64,000 nt of DNA, from positions 279,460 to 343,459 of the forward strand of contig KQ965748.1 of assembly GCA_001574975.1 (NCBI GenBank). Direction: 5' to 3'. How positions within the stretch are numbered: position 1 is the first letter of the stretch; each line of letters starts with the position of its first letter. The DNA is from Gonapodya prolifera JEL478 (lineage: Eukaryota > Monoblepharomycota > Monoblepharidomycetes > Monoblepharidales > Gonapodyaceae). Below are positions 10,985-22,633 of this stretch, piece after piece. A program made the position numbers and the translations under genes. The notes under the pieces were generated by a model, which was not told the DNA's origin, did not search any database, and saw nothing but the letters and a program-made list of their open reading frames with translations.

Positions 10985-12598
10985 TTACGCCGACTTCGCC
11001 TCGCTAACTTTCCCGACACTCGCGGCAATGTTCTCCCGTACGAGCTTGACTCCCGACCGGGCAAACATGGCCATGGCGACAACGTCGGCTGTCACGGTGA
11101 CGAGGCGGAAGCCAAGCGAGATGGCGTAGTTTGCGTCTGTGGCGGAGGGTGGAAAGAGGGTGAGATGGATGCAGTAATCAAGCACTGCTCGTGAAGTTCC
11201 CATTGTCGAGGCTTCCCCCTCCCCAACCCATCACATACACACACCCCCACCCCCTCTCCCACAAAACTCACACTCGGGCGTCCCGCAGTGAATCCCCGCA
11301 AACTGTCCCCTCTTCTTCGTCTCCGTCACAATCTTCTCATAAATCGCCAAAATCTCCGGCTCCTTGCGATCCAGAATCGGCTTCATGCCGTACGAGAACC
11401 CAAGGTCCGAGGGGCCAATGTACACTCCCGCGACACCCGGAACGTCGAGGATGGCGGCGAGGTTGTCCACGGCCTGCTTTGTTTCGATCATGGGGATGCA
11501 AAGGCAGCGCGCGTTGGCGGTTGTTTGGTAGGTTGTGTCGGAGGAGCCGTAGCTTTGTGGTAGGTAGTGGGTGTGGTACAGAGGGTTATGGGTGGTGTGA
11601 GTAGGTGGTAGTGGTTGAGAAGGTACTAAGGAATGGGATACGTACAGAGCGGCGCGAATAGGTCCGTTAGAGCGGGCGCCCATAGGCGGGTACTTGCAGT
11701 AGGAGACAAAGGCCTCGCATTCCTCCTTGGAGTTGATCATGGGTGCTGTAACGTCAGACGAGAGGTTGGTTCATGTGAGTCGAGCTGGGGCCGGAGTGAA
11801 GTGAAGCGGGACCGGAAAACAAACCGATGACTCCGTATGCGCCGGCATCGAGGACTTTGCCGCAGATGCCGGGCTCGCTCCTGGGATGGAGAAGAGGGGG
11901 AGGTCAGTAATGAGTGGTGACGTGAAATTTCGGAAATGAGTCCGCGGTGGACGTTTTGCCCTTGGCCCCACCACCCCATGTGGGCGAAAAGTCGACTTCA
12001 GGCAGACAAATCGGCTGGATTGCGTTCCACCGCTTGTTGGTAATTGCGGTGTCGGCGATGGGTCCGTTTGTAGAGTACATATCCCAAGACGATCGAGGAC
12101 TTGGCTATCATAGCCCTCTTCCCACTTCGACCAAATACCACCTAATCTCGTTTCCCAGACCGCCTTCACGAGTTCTCTTCTCCCTGTTACATCGCAAGAG
12201 CCTGCAGAACTTACCAAGGCACCCTGACAAGAGGAACGACGGGCTTTGCCGACATGCCCTGGAAACACGCGATTGTGGACTGGTAGTCCTGGACGCCGTG
12301 CTGCATGTCTACGCAGATGGAGTCGAAGCCGCAGCCGGCCATTACCTAGGAGGTTAGGGCGGTTGGTTGATGTTAATGAGCGGGAAAGCGCGGTGAAGAG
12401 GGGGACAAGGGCAAGGCAGAGTGAGAAAGCGACCACGCGTATCTCTTCCGTCGTCGCAGCGTTGGAACAGAAGAGTGATTGAGTGATGGGGAAGAGGAAA
12501 CAAACCTCGGCGGCAAAGGCGGACGGAATCTGCAGCCATCCGTTTACGATGACGCCGCCCGAGTTGAAGATGTCGATGATGTTGCCGCCGTGAGACAT
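10985..12598 (-). CDS. HpcH/HpaI-type 2-oxo acid aldolase
   Basis: Starts MSHGGNIIDIFNSGGVIVNG at 12598. Exons in order carry WLQIPSAFAAE; MAGCGFDSICVDMQHGVQDY with VRVPW; SEPGICGKVLDAGAYGVI; MINSKEECEAFVSYC with GARSNGPIRAALY; then CIPMIETKQAVDNL...GVYIGPSDLGFSYG; and a last exon NYAISLGFRLVTVTADV to the stop at 10985. Family landmarks are present: the His of MQHG, the Arg of VRVP, and the metal-binding Glu (MIET) and Asp (GPSDL). Class II HpaI enzymes split or join 4-hydroxy-2-oxo acids with pyruvate in aromatic or sugar-acid catabolism. The true substrate here is unknown. The intron before SEPGICG is unusually long (about 310 bp). A TG microsatellite sits just upstream of the start. The neighbouring copy is dead. 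Confidence 0.9.
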
Positions 12599-12599
12599 T

Positions 12600-12614
12600 G
12601 TGTGTGTGTGTGTG
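12600..12614. repeat. TG microsatellite upstream of aldolase
   Basis: About seven TG units directly before the aldolase start (the gene reads on the minus strand). The equivalent site in copy 1 (about 10250-10268) has a shorter, interrupted version. Confidence 0.8.
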
Positions 12615-12857
12615 TGGATGGGAAAGCACGTGAAGAAGTGAAGAAGGGGAGGAATGGGCCGCTATTCGCCGAACACCGCGACCAAACAACGTTTGCTTCC
12701 GGGGTCGCACCCTGAGGCAGAACAAAATACTGGCTGATTTCTTTGTTCTTTATTTGTCTTGAACATAATACAATAGTGTGGGCCCCTGTCTGGGTAAATG
12801 CGATGCGGCGCTATCGTTCCACTCAGCACCAGCAACCGCTCATGATAACCGTAGGCC

Positions 12858-13345
12858 TCAAGTCAGGCGCTCCACAGTAGCCTTGGCGTCCAGGGCGTCC
12901 ATCTTTTGCTGAGTGGACGTCTTCGAAACGACAGGTGACATGAGATCAACGTTAATTGTTTGTTGAACTTCTCTGGAAGTCGTACTCACCTTGGCACGAG
13001 CCTCCGCCCTCCTACGATGAACCAATGTGACCACCTTATTTTCAAAATTTGGTTCAGCGATGGGCTTGTTGGTATCCCTTCTTTGTCACTTGAACATCAA
13101 CCGTCCCACCCTCACCTGCAGCTCAATCCTCGATATAGAGGCATCAATACGATGGAGTGTAGCGAAGATGTTCGACACCTCTGCGTCATTTAACAAAGCG
13201 TCAAAGACAGGCTTGTCAAAAGGTGACTCAGTTCACACCACGCACCACCGGCAATAGCTGCGCTCTCTCCCACCACATTGGAACTTGCTCCATTTGCGAA
13301 TCCAGGTGCGGACTGGTGGATGTTGCCAATGGCCATCGGTTCTTG
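12858..13345 (-). pseudogene. Coiled-coil gene remnant A (paralogue of B)
   Basis: Reading toward the left: a piece PMAIGNIHQSAPGFANG...VVGESAAIAG followed by a GTGGTG donor, a piece EVSNIFATLHRIDASISRI, then short exons RAEARAK and a last exon TSTQQKMDALDAKATVERLT with the stop at 12858-12860. The pieces align with gene B at 15329-16010 (HQSTTNLASAARVLG...GESLSLAG, then the TADTITSIDRLTAAVK helix), including the shared intron position. No start is found upstream, because the sequence turns into CpG-poor DNA near 13390. It is probably the 3' part of a gene cut off by an insertion. The family is not recognised; it has a coiled-coil style. Confidence 0.5.
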
Positions 13346-13399
13346 AGTTTAAGAAAATTCAGACCAACCACATTTCATTCACTGCCTTTCAACTTCAAA

Positions 13400-15230
13400 A
13401 GACAATCAACAATATTCTTAGGGTTCTTTACCATATATGGCAAGAATATTGATACTTGCCACTTGCCATGCCACCCTGGACATTCATGTTCCAAATGGAA
13501 ATGACACGTCATTCCTTCACACTTTTGGCACAAACGGGGACATACAAACCATGTTGCAAGGATTCATGTGCATGTACTTTCCCAAGTGATAAAGTTGATG
13601 TAGTTCCCATTTGGTCACTGGTGACAACTGCAGAGTTCTATGATCTGGTTTGTTACATGTTGCAAAACTTGCACTTTGTCAATCTATTTATCAAGGCTTG
13701 CCCTGCTATAGTATCCCACATACCACAAGGTGTTTCTTTTTTGATGTTGAAGGGTTGGACTTTGGGGTTGCAGTGCTTGGAGTTGCTACAGGTGATTTTT
13801 GCACAGCAAGACAATGCAATTCAATCCAAGAGCTGTCCCTTCTCATCCTATTTTTGAAACAGTTTGTGGAAGCAACTTGATGACTTGGTGACTCAGCTAT
13901 TGTCACAAGTGTGCTTCATTCTTCTCTTGAGAATGAAAAAGAGATAAGGGACTGGGAATCTGGGATGCATTGTTTTCGAATTATTGCAAAGCATGTCTGC
14001 AAGTACAGAAAATGGCTGAATGAAGACCAAGGGATGCAAGCTCATACTCAGAAAACTTTTGGTACCTGAAAAGCCATTTTAATCATTACATTAAAAATTT
14101 TGGAAACTCCAAACCCAAACAAAACAATCCCTGCCCACATGGTTAATGTTGTATTTTGTTTCAATCTCTCAAACTGGCTGATGATATTCTATTTTTTGAA
14201 GGGGACAATATAAAATGCTTTGAATATTGCAATTGCCCTTGATCAGAGACTTCCCTGCAGAAGCCCAACACAACTTCACATTGTTGACTATTTTAAAAAT
14301 GGCAGTCATCACTTTTACCTCAGTGCTCATGGCATTACTGTTTTCCAAAGTCATCATGGAGCATTGGTAGAGCCAATGTGAAGGCTTGTGCAAGGGAGTA
14401 GGAACTAGGAACAGTGTGGCCCTGGAAGCTTCAGTGAGAAATCAGGCCACTGGAGCCATGCCATGCCATTCCCACACAATGGAAAAATTGCATGTTGAAT
14501 TTATTGTACAGCTCAGGGAGTGTGAAGCATGAGAATGTTACCAAAGAGTGTACTGCCATGATAGAAAATCCCTCTGCAAGGATGATTTGATGAAAGAGAC
14601 ATATTTGCAGTACTACTTTGGTCTCTGACAGCAACAGAGTAATCTCACCACTTCATTGGGAAATTGTCTTCTGATTGTGATCCTCACCATGCCTTCAAGG
14701 CAGTACAAGTCCAAGTAAAATGGTAAAACACATTAAGAAAAATGGGAGGGCACTTGCATTCAAGATGCCCTAATGGGGCTTCAAGCAGATGATGTGTCAT
14801 GTGATCTTTCATCAGGAGGTATTCTGAAGATCACTATGACTGCATTCTTCGTTTCTTCAATGGACTTTCAACAGAATGACATCACCAAAACATGTTCTTG
14901 CCAGGAGTTGAAGACCACAGCAGAACAGTAAAGTTAAGTACATATAATAAGTCAGGAAATGTGTTCAGAAATGATCTTTTAGTTGTGATACAATAAATAC
15001 ATCCAAGCTCAATTTTTTGTTGTGAAGTGTGTGCCTTCCAAAGCAAGCTGAATATGAAAATGGTGCACACTGCAAAAACCAATGTGATTTATGTCCTGTG
15101 AAGGTCCACGCAATCACGTGTCAGGGACTATTGGTCTACTTCTCAGTGGAAAGTAGGGGTCCCTAGTACATTATTAAATCTCAAATGAATCTCCAAAACT
15201 TCACGGCAGTTCACATCTTCCTTACCTCAC
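13400..15230. mobile_element. CpG-poor relic, probable dead transposable element
   Basis: Unlike everything around it, this stretch has almost no CG dinucleotides and is rich in TG and CA. The 13700-14030 part shows only one or two CG. That is the footprint expected of long-term cytosine methylation and deamination in a fungal repeat. Both strands hold only broken open pieces (for example 13456-13857 on plus, with Cys-rich FMFQMEMTRHSF and CCKDSCAC; 14169-14393 and 14431-14634 on minus). I cannot assign a transposon class and did not find terminal repeats. It sits between two related coiled-coil gene pieces, as an insertion would. Confidence 0.55.
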
Positions 15231-15328
15231 AACAATCCCAAGGAAAAACTTCAGCTGCTCCTTCCTCACACCATTGTTAGCTCCCTGGCACTCACGTGGA
15301 CGCAGGCCATACGCGTCAAGCCACGCGC

Positions 15329-16010
15329 CTACAGAATCCAACGAGAGTTCCTCCACGTCCTGGATTGACCTTGTGCGTCGCCAGCGCTAGCAGGAGGGTC
15401 ATTGCACAGGAGCATGCGGATTGGTGAGTTCGGGAAGTGGGCTTGGCTGTTGAAGAGACAAGGAGCAAAGTCGGTGGCCATCCTGTCGATTTTGACGCCT
15501 AGCTGGTCGACCTTGGGAAGTGTTTCGATCAGCAAATTAGTGATGACAGGACTCAGGAGAATGGGATGGGTCTCTCGAACTCACCTTGGAGTCTGGATCA
15601 AAACCTCGCACGATGCACTTTCGAGCTGAAAGCGTCCACTTTGTTCTCCACGCCGTCCAGCTTGCAATATTCGGGGTCGGTGACGTGCGTTTCTTTTTGT
15701 CACAAAACGGGACCACTCCAACTTCCTCACCTTTTCCTTGAGTCCTTTGACAGCGGCTGTCAGGCGATCGATCGACGTGATGGTGTCTGCCGTCCCTGCG
15801 TCGCTAACAAGCGTCAAAGGAACGGTTGACGGAGAAGATCAGACACAGTTCACAATACGCACCAGCAAGAGACAGGCTCTCTCCCAGCGCCACTGCACTC
15901 GCTCCGAGAACTCTCGCTGCGCTTGCAAGGTTGGTTGTGGACTGGTGGAAGCTCTCAATGTCAATTAGAGTTTGGATTTTGCGCCGAAGTTGCCTTGCAA
16001 AACCAAGCAT
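15329..16010 (-). CDS. Coiled-coil protein B, unknown family
   Basis: Start MLGFARQL at 16010 is the only in-frame ATG close to the coding signal; an earlier one at 16073 would overlap the next gene. Exons then give LRRKIQTLIDIESFHQST..., ASAVALGESLSLAG, after an intron GTADTITSIDRLTAAVKGLKEK, then LDGVENKVDAFSSK, and VDQLGVKIDRMATDF followed by CLFNSQAHFPNSPIRML, ending at 15329. The heptad-like pattern suggests coiled coil. The tail (LFNSQA...P..PIR.L) recalls a fungal-only family of unnamed proteins (inference). Related to remnant A at 12858-13345. The start codon is only 21 bp from that of the divergent Nei-like gene, so promoters must overlap or one start is wrong. Confidence 0.55.
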
Positions 16011-16031
16011 CGCTGCATTTCTGAGACTACA

Positions 16032-18015
16032 ATGGTCGAAGGCCACCAAGTGCACCGCGTGGCCGCACACCACAGGAAACTCCTGCTCGGAAAATCATTC
16101 GTCGCTTCAAGGTGAACCCAACTTCCTACCCCACTTCAAACTCAACTTACGACCCACCATCCTATCGTCAACCCATCCCCATGTCCACCTCCGATGCAGC
16201 CCAAACGGACGATTTTCAGACGCCGCACGCATCTCGGGTCGGCCTCTGACGCGGGTCGAAGCGCAGTGAGTACATGTACTGCTGGAAGTGCGATCGCAAT
16301 CGTGGATTTTGAGATTATGGATCGTCAACCATGCAGCGGCAAGAACCTCTTCTACTGTATGTAAATTGCACTCCGCGAACACTCCTGGCTGCTCTTCAAC
16401 CGACTCCCGCTCCCGCGTAGTTTTCAAAACCCCGTCCCCAGACCCATTCGTCGTGCACATCCATTTCGGCATGTCGGGTCGGTGGACGGAACTTCCCTCC
16501 TCGTCCTCTGTCCCCGCCCTTCCCTCGCACCGCCTGGAACTCCTCAACACTACCGAGGACCTCCTTCTCCGTGTGTCTGCCCAGGTCCTTGATGCGGGTG
16601 GTGAAGAGTTTTACGACCGGTGGAGGCAAAAGTTGGGCGAGGACCCGCTCAGAGACGACGCGGATGTCGAAAGGGTGTGGACCAAGATGCAGGCGACGAA
16701 GAAGCCGATCGGGTTGGTGTTGATGGACCAGTCTGTTATTGCCGGAATTGGGAATATTTATCGTGGTGAGTTTTCTACCTCCTTTTTCTCCTTTAGCCTG
16801 CGATAAATGCCGACGTGATACCGGAAATCTGGTACGGTGCCATCTGCGTCCACGCCCACGACCCCACCAAGCCGAAATCCTCTTCAAATCCCGCCTACAC
16901 CCAAATCAACCATCACACACTGTCCCGCGGGACACGTTCGACAGCGTCTGGCGTCACTCGGTCGAGTGTCTCCAGCGCGGATTCCAGACAGGGTCAATCC
17001 TGACCGTGGATAAGGAGGATGCGGCGCGGTTGGGTCCCCCGGTGAGTTGGCGCAGTTCACGGGGGCTGGGGACGGGGTGTTAAAGTTGCAAGGGGCGAAT
17101 GGGTAAGTCGTGTCACACAGCCCTGATCGAATGAAAACTCCAGTGGACGCGCCGCTACGTCTACAACCATTCCAAATGCGGCAAGTGTGGGACTGGAATC
17201 TCGTCGTGGGAAATGGGAGGTAAGGTTCTTTTGCTTCTTTTCCTCCTAGTCGTCCTCCCTCCCTCATCGCCCCACACAACTCTCTCACCACACACTTCTC
17301 CACCGCACAAAAACACCGCACAGGTCGCACATGCTGGGCCTGCACGACCTGCCAAAGACTCCACTCCACCTCCTCCGACCCAATTTCCACCCCCACGACG
17401 CGACCTGCCAAAGTATTCTCCTCCCGGTGTGCGCGTGACGACGGGGAGACACTGAGGCCCGTCAAAATGACGGTGGCGCAGTTGAAGGAACAGCTGGAGA
17501 AGAGGGGCATGGAGGCAAAGGGACTGAAGGCACAGTTGGTGAAAATGCTGGAGGGGGTGTGGGCGGGGGAGGCAGGAGCAGGAGCAGAGGTGGTGGTGAT
17601 GGAAAGTGGTGCTGGTGCGGCAAAGGATGATGGAAAAGCACAGGAGGAGGATGACGAACCGAAGACACCAAAGAGGAAGGGCAGGGTGGCTTCGAAAGAG
17701 GTGCCCAAGACATCAAAGCGGGGCCGGAAACGATCTGCTGCTGCTGTCGAAGACCACGAGACACCAGAAGCACCCAACGAGCCCCAGGTCGTGGACAAAC
17801 CTACCACCACACAGTCTCGCAAACGGGCCAAGACCAAACCCCGCGTGGCGTCACAGAAGGCTGTGGAAGATAAGGCGGAGTTAGAAGAGTCGATTCAGGC
17901 TGGTGAGCCGGTTCGATTCGCGTCGGCAAGCGAGGCCGCAAGGGAGAAGGAAAAGGCGTGCGAGGGGAGGAATGTGGAGCATGTGAGCTGGGTTGAGGTC
18001 GGGCCGGAGAAGTAG
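16032..18015 (+). CDS. Nei/Fpg-type DNA glycosylase with SAP domain; Val at position 2
   Basis: Seven exons (16032-16111, 16200-16265, 16337-16356, 16421-16765, 16872-17041, 17144-17219, 17324-18015) join to 482 residues. The start reads MVEGHQVHRVAAHHRKLL, matching the MPEGH-x-(I/V)HR start of Nei-like enzymes but with Val instead of the nucleophile Pro2; Glu3 is kept. Further signatures are SSPNGRFSDAA, VEAHGKNLFY, VVHIHFGMSGRW and DQSVIAGIGNIYRAEILF. An exact C-x2-C-x16-C-x2-C zinc finger (CGKC...CTTC) follows. The C-terminus adds a SAP DNA-binding helix pair (MTVAQLKEQLEKRGMEAKGL) and a Lys-rich disordered tail with nuclear-localisation-like clusters. Role: removal of oxidised bases in base excision repair. 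The Val2 form is known in animal NEIL3, so activity may be altered rather than absent. Confidence 0.9.
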
Positions 18016-18276
18016 GTTGAAGTGCCTAGTGTGTTGTATGGCGTATATGAGCTTGTAATTGAAAATCGATTGCGGCTCCCGAATTTTTGCAGCGCATCAG
18101 ACTCGTCTCAAAAGCCATTGCAATTGAAACTTGCTACTTCCTCATAGAAATTGTTACAAAAACAGTGATATTAGATCTGGAAGTTCAAAATACATACATT
18201 CACCGACATTCGACTTAAAACGTATCAAATATGATTGCTTTCATCCTGCTGCAGATCTTACGAACACCGCGCCACA

Positions 18277-19702
18277 TTACGCCGGCCACACCTTCTTCCC
18301 ACTATCCATCTCATCTCCTTCCTCTCCATCTTCCATCATCACATCCTGCATCCCCATCCAGCCAGCATTTATTCCCGGCCACGACGCTGGTCCAACCGCG
18401 ACACGTGCTTGATATTCGTCTGACGAGCTGCCGTGACTACCTCGCATAGGCATCGAACGCGCGTCTAGGCTCATACGCTTTGCTGATCTGGGCGGATATG
18501 GCGTACCAGATGGAGCTGACGTTGCGTGGGCTGACGTGACGGGTGGGGTTCGGCGGAGGCCGGAGTCTCGGCGGCAGGTGGACTCGTGACGAGTGGCTTT
18601 GGCTTTGCGAGAGAACTGGGGGTGACGTGGAGAAGGGTGAAAAGGAGGTTCAATATACGATTCACAAAGGAGGCGGAACGTCGAGGCAATCAAGACTTAC
18701 GGCTCGGCTGCAGAAGGAGCATACAAAAGGAAGGCGCATGTCTTTGAGCTTTTGAGAGGCAGATTTTACACTGGGAGAAAAGGTAGGATGCAAAAAATGG
18801 ATCGTCCAGAGTCAGATGACTGGGGCAACTTTACTCACTCTTTGAACACCCGTTTGCTGACAGATGTGTCATCTCCGACTCGAGTGAATTGAACTGGACG
18901 GTGATAGGCTAGTTCAGGTGGAAGTAGCTTTGGGTCAACGTCTTGGGGGAAAGAAAGATTCACCATGTTGTTGTGAATAGGAAACCATAATTATTAACAT
19001 CCGACACAAGCACTCACCATACATCTCCACGAGTTGGATACCCTTTGTGTCTTGAGGGTTAAGTAGAACGCCCATTCGTCCAGATTCGGAGGGGTCGTAG
19101 CTCCCAGTGGAGAATAATGCGCTCGTGTCATCGTCCAGATCCATCCCAGGGGACGGAGATTTACGCTTCGGCTCTGGTATCGATACAGAAGCCTCGGTCT
19201 TGGATATTTTATGTGATTCGTTTATCTGCGCCGAGGTGAATCCGTGAGGGGTAGCGATGGAACGCAACACAGGAGCGGGGCAAGCCCAACTCCTTTGGAC
19301 CACAATAGTGTCCAAACTCGGGTCATCGTTATCTCCAGGACTATCCCCATCATATTCCGAGAATTCAAATGTCGATTCGGATTCCTCGCGCTCCTGAGCC
19401 TCCGAGGTCACGCGACGGCCGCTGCCCACAGACAAGCTTTCAGAGGCCTCCAGAGTCGCAGCTGCCGCGCTCAACGCGTAGAATTCATCGTTCATCCCTT
19501 TGGTAGTCGAGCTCGACGGCGAGCTACCCGGTAGGAAGTCGCGCCACTCTGTGGATGGTGTGGGTGACACTTTGAGCGCGACCTCCCTCCGAGCAGAACA
19601 CGACAACGCACCGGCGACCCCTCCATTTGAGTCCTGTGATACTGCCGCATCCAGTAGAAGCGACAGCGAGCCCCATCGACCGCTCAGCTCGGCTGCAGCC
19701 AT
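18277..19702 (-). CDS. C2HC/C2H2-type single zinc-finger protein
   Basis: Exon 1 (start MAAAELSGRWGSL at 19702; an upstream in-frame ATG at 19765 is possible) is a long Ser/acid-rich region ending TKGIQLVEMY. Then come DVDPKLLPPELAYHRPVQF...VSKRVFK, then SASQKLKDMRLPFVCSFCSRA, and a last exon FSRKAKATRHESTCRRD... to the stop at 18277. The last join makes CSFCSRAFSRKAKATRHESTC, that is C-x2-C-x12-H-x3-C, a C2H2-like finger whose last ligand is Cys. The tail has basic and acidic patches. This is likely a nucleic-acid-binding regulator with unknown target. It is divergent from the CFIm25 gene, with about 85 bp between starts, suggesting a shared promoter. Confidence 0.7.
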
Positions 19703-19786
19703 GTCTTCACCCAGGTGAAGATCTACCGCAAGGCTTGCTTCAGAATGGTTCGGCCAAAGAAGCAAGACTTCACTTCCAACACTTCA

Positions 19787-21071
<1,285 letters not shown>

Positions 21072-21414
21072 GGGGACCATTGAGCGCGAGGAGTGAGAAA
21101 GGATGATTTGTGACAGAAGAGGATCGCGGGAAGGAATGGGTTTTGCAAAGCAGACTAGATACCCGGAAGGAATTTGCTTGAATACATGCCGAAATCCACG
21201 AAATCAGAGGAACCGTCGGGGATAATCTCAGCGCCAAAATTGCACGTCCATAATGAATGATATCCCTTGCTATATTAACGCCTGAAAATGCGCAAGTACA
21301 AAAAAATCATTGTGTCCCTGTCGCAAATATCCAACGAATTTCGAAACCCTCGTCGGCCCGTGGTACCTATTGCCCCAGGCCTACGACATCAAACCCGACG
21401 GGTTACCTCTCTCT

Positions 21415-22204
21415 CTATTGCTCATCAATCCGACCCCTGAGTCTCCTCGCAAGATGTATGTCTTTCTGCATGATCGTGACTCTCTTCGCGTGGATCGCGC
21501 AGAGGTTTCTGTCGAGGTTGCGAGGTTATAAATGTTACCGCGCTGTCAACACATTCATCAAGAACATAAGACACTACAAAGCACTCACGCATCTTCAAAC
21601 AAATGGACCAAGTATGCCTCCGCTGCCTCCTGAAGTGCCAAAATCGCATTACTTTGCCACCTCATCCCAATCCCCGGTCTGGCGAAGTGGCTGTTGATGT
21701 AGTTTTGTGTGATTTCTCGCACCTGACAGAGCGTTGGGGTTTGTGACTTATGATTGGTTGAGCGGAGAGAAGAAATTACTCACCAGCCTTGCAAAAGGGA
21801 GCTTGCGGATGAGAAGGTCGGTGGTCTTTTGATACCTGCGAATCTCTTTGAGAGCCACCGTTCCTGGACGAAAGCGGTGCTTGCGGGAGGCTGGGAGAAG
21901 AGTCATTTAATCAGTTTTCTCGAACGTTACAAGGGTTCGGAGTGGTGGTATAGCCCATCAAGCCATGATGGGCCAAGGATTTCGCCGCGTCAATTCATTA
22001 TGCTGGAGCGCTGCATGATGCACGATTGCTCGATGCCACTTTCTCTTCCCTCATCTCGTTCCAGTCCATTGCCCACTGCTGAATTCACGCTTACTCACGT
22101 TTCTCGGGCTGCTGCCCCGGACCTCGCTTGGAGGAAAGCTTCTTGGCGCTCGGAGGACGACGTACGGTACGCTTGGCGCTTGGGGTTTCCTTTGTGCGAG
22201 CCAT
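21415..22204 (-). CDS. CENP-A: Centromeric histone H3 variant, CENP-A/Cse4
   Basis: Four exons read from the minus strand give about 146 residues. The N-tail [20 protein letters not shown] is short and basic and keeps the H3 start MARTK. The histone fold follows: [34 protein letters not shown], then [39 protein letters not shown] and [11 protein letters not shown], ending RIDEQ. CENP-A hallmarks against H3: the RWQS in place of RFQS, Ala/Leu changes in helix 2, the MQKD in place of MPKD, and a longer loop 1. Loop 1 reads [13 protein letters not shown] before MRW and is several residues longer than in yeast Cse4. Role: marks centromeric nucleosomes and recruits the kinetochore. Intron 1 is about 190 bp. 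The exons lie in separate short frames, so the gene is easy to miss. Confidence 0.92.
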
Positions 22205-22633
22205 TATGGTGGTGAATAGGAGGAGGGTGTAATGAGGTAGTGGGTTCGGATCAGAGCTCGATTGGTGTAGTGAGGATGCAAATAGGGGATTTGAGAATGA
22301 TGCGTGGGGGCTGGGGCCTGGGTGAGGGAGGATGTTTGGATTCGAGCTATGAGTTGACGAGGTGGCCCCGGCATCACTTCACAATTTATTCAGAATTGTG
22401 AGCTCTTCATCTTAGGATTCGAATTGTCTTTGAACGCGTCCATTTTGAAATTAATTTACATAAGATGCAGTCGGCAGGGTTTCTGATGTGGCCATTTAAT
22501 GAAGAATAGTACATAAACGAAATAACTGAGTTACCATCCGTTAACGGGGAATTTTTTTCGAGGAGGAATGCTCCCGCAGTGATGGTGATTACCGTCGAAA
22601 CCGCTTCGTGAACTCCTCCGATTGGACATCGAA
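22205..22633. other. Divergent promoter, CENP-A / molybdenum-cofactor gene
   Basis: About 430 bp with A+T-rich parts (22440-22560) between two divergent starts. No gene is seen. Confidence 0.5.

Larger units (their letters stand above)
10744..12905. repeat. Tandem duplication, copy 2 (aldolase unit)
   Basis: Partner of 8591-10590, with the intact aldolase inside. The far end runs into the 3' end of the coiled-coil gene remnant (stop at 12858-12860). A degenerate trace of that edge is visible in copy 1 near 10570-10590. Confidence 0.8.

Noticed and set aside
13456-13857. Host gene in the CpG-poor block
   Set aside because: Longest open piece has no clear start, and its composition differs sharply from real genes here; better explained as a decayed element.
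13400-15230. A true centromere near the CENP-A gene
   Set aside because: The A+T-richer, CpG-poor block is short and single; a gene for CENP-A says nothing about where centromeres are.
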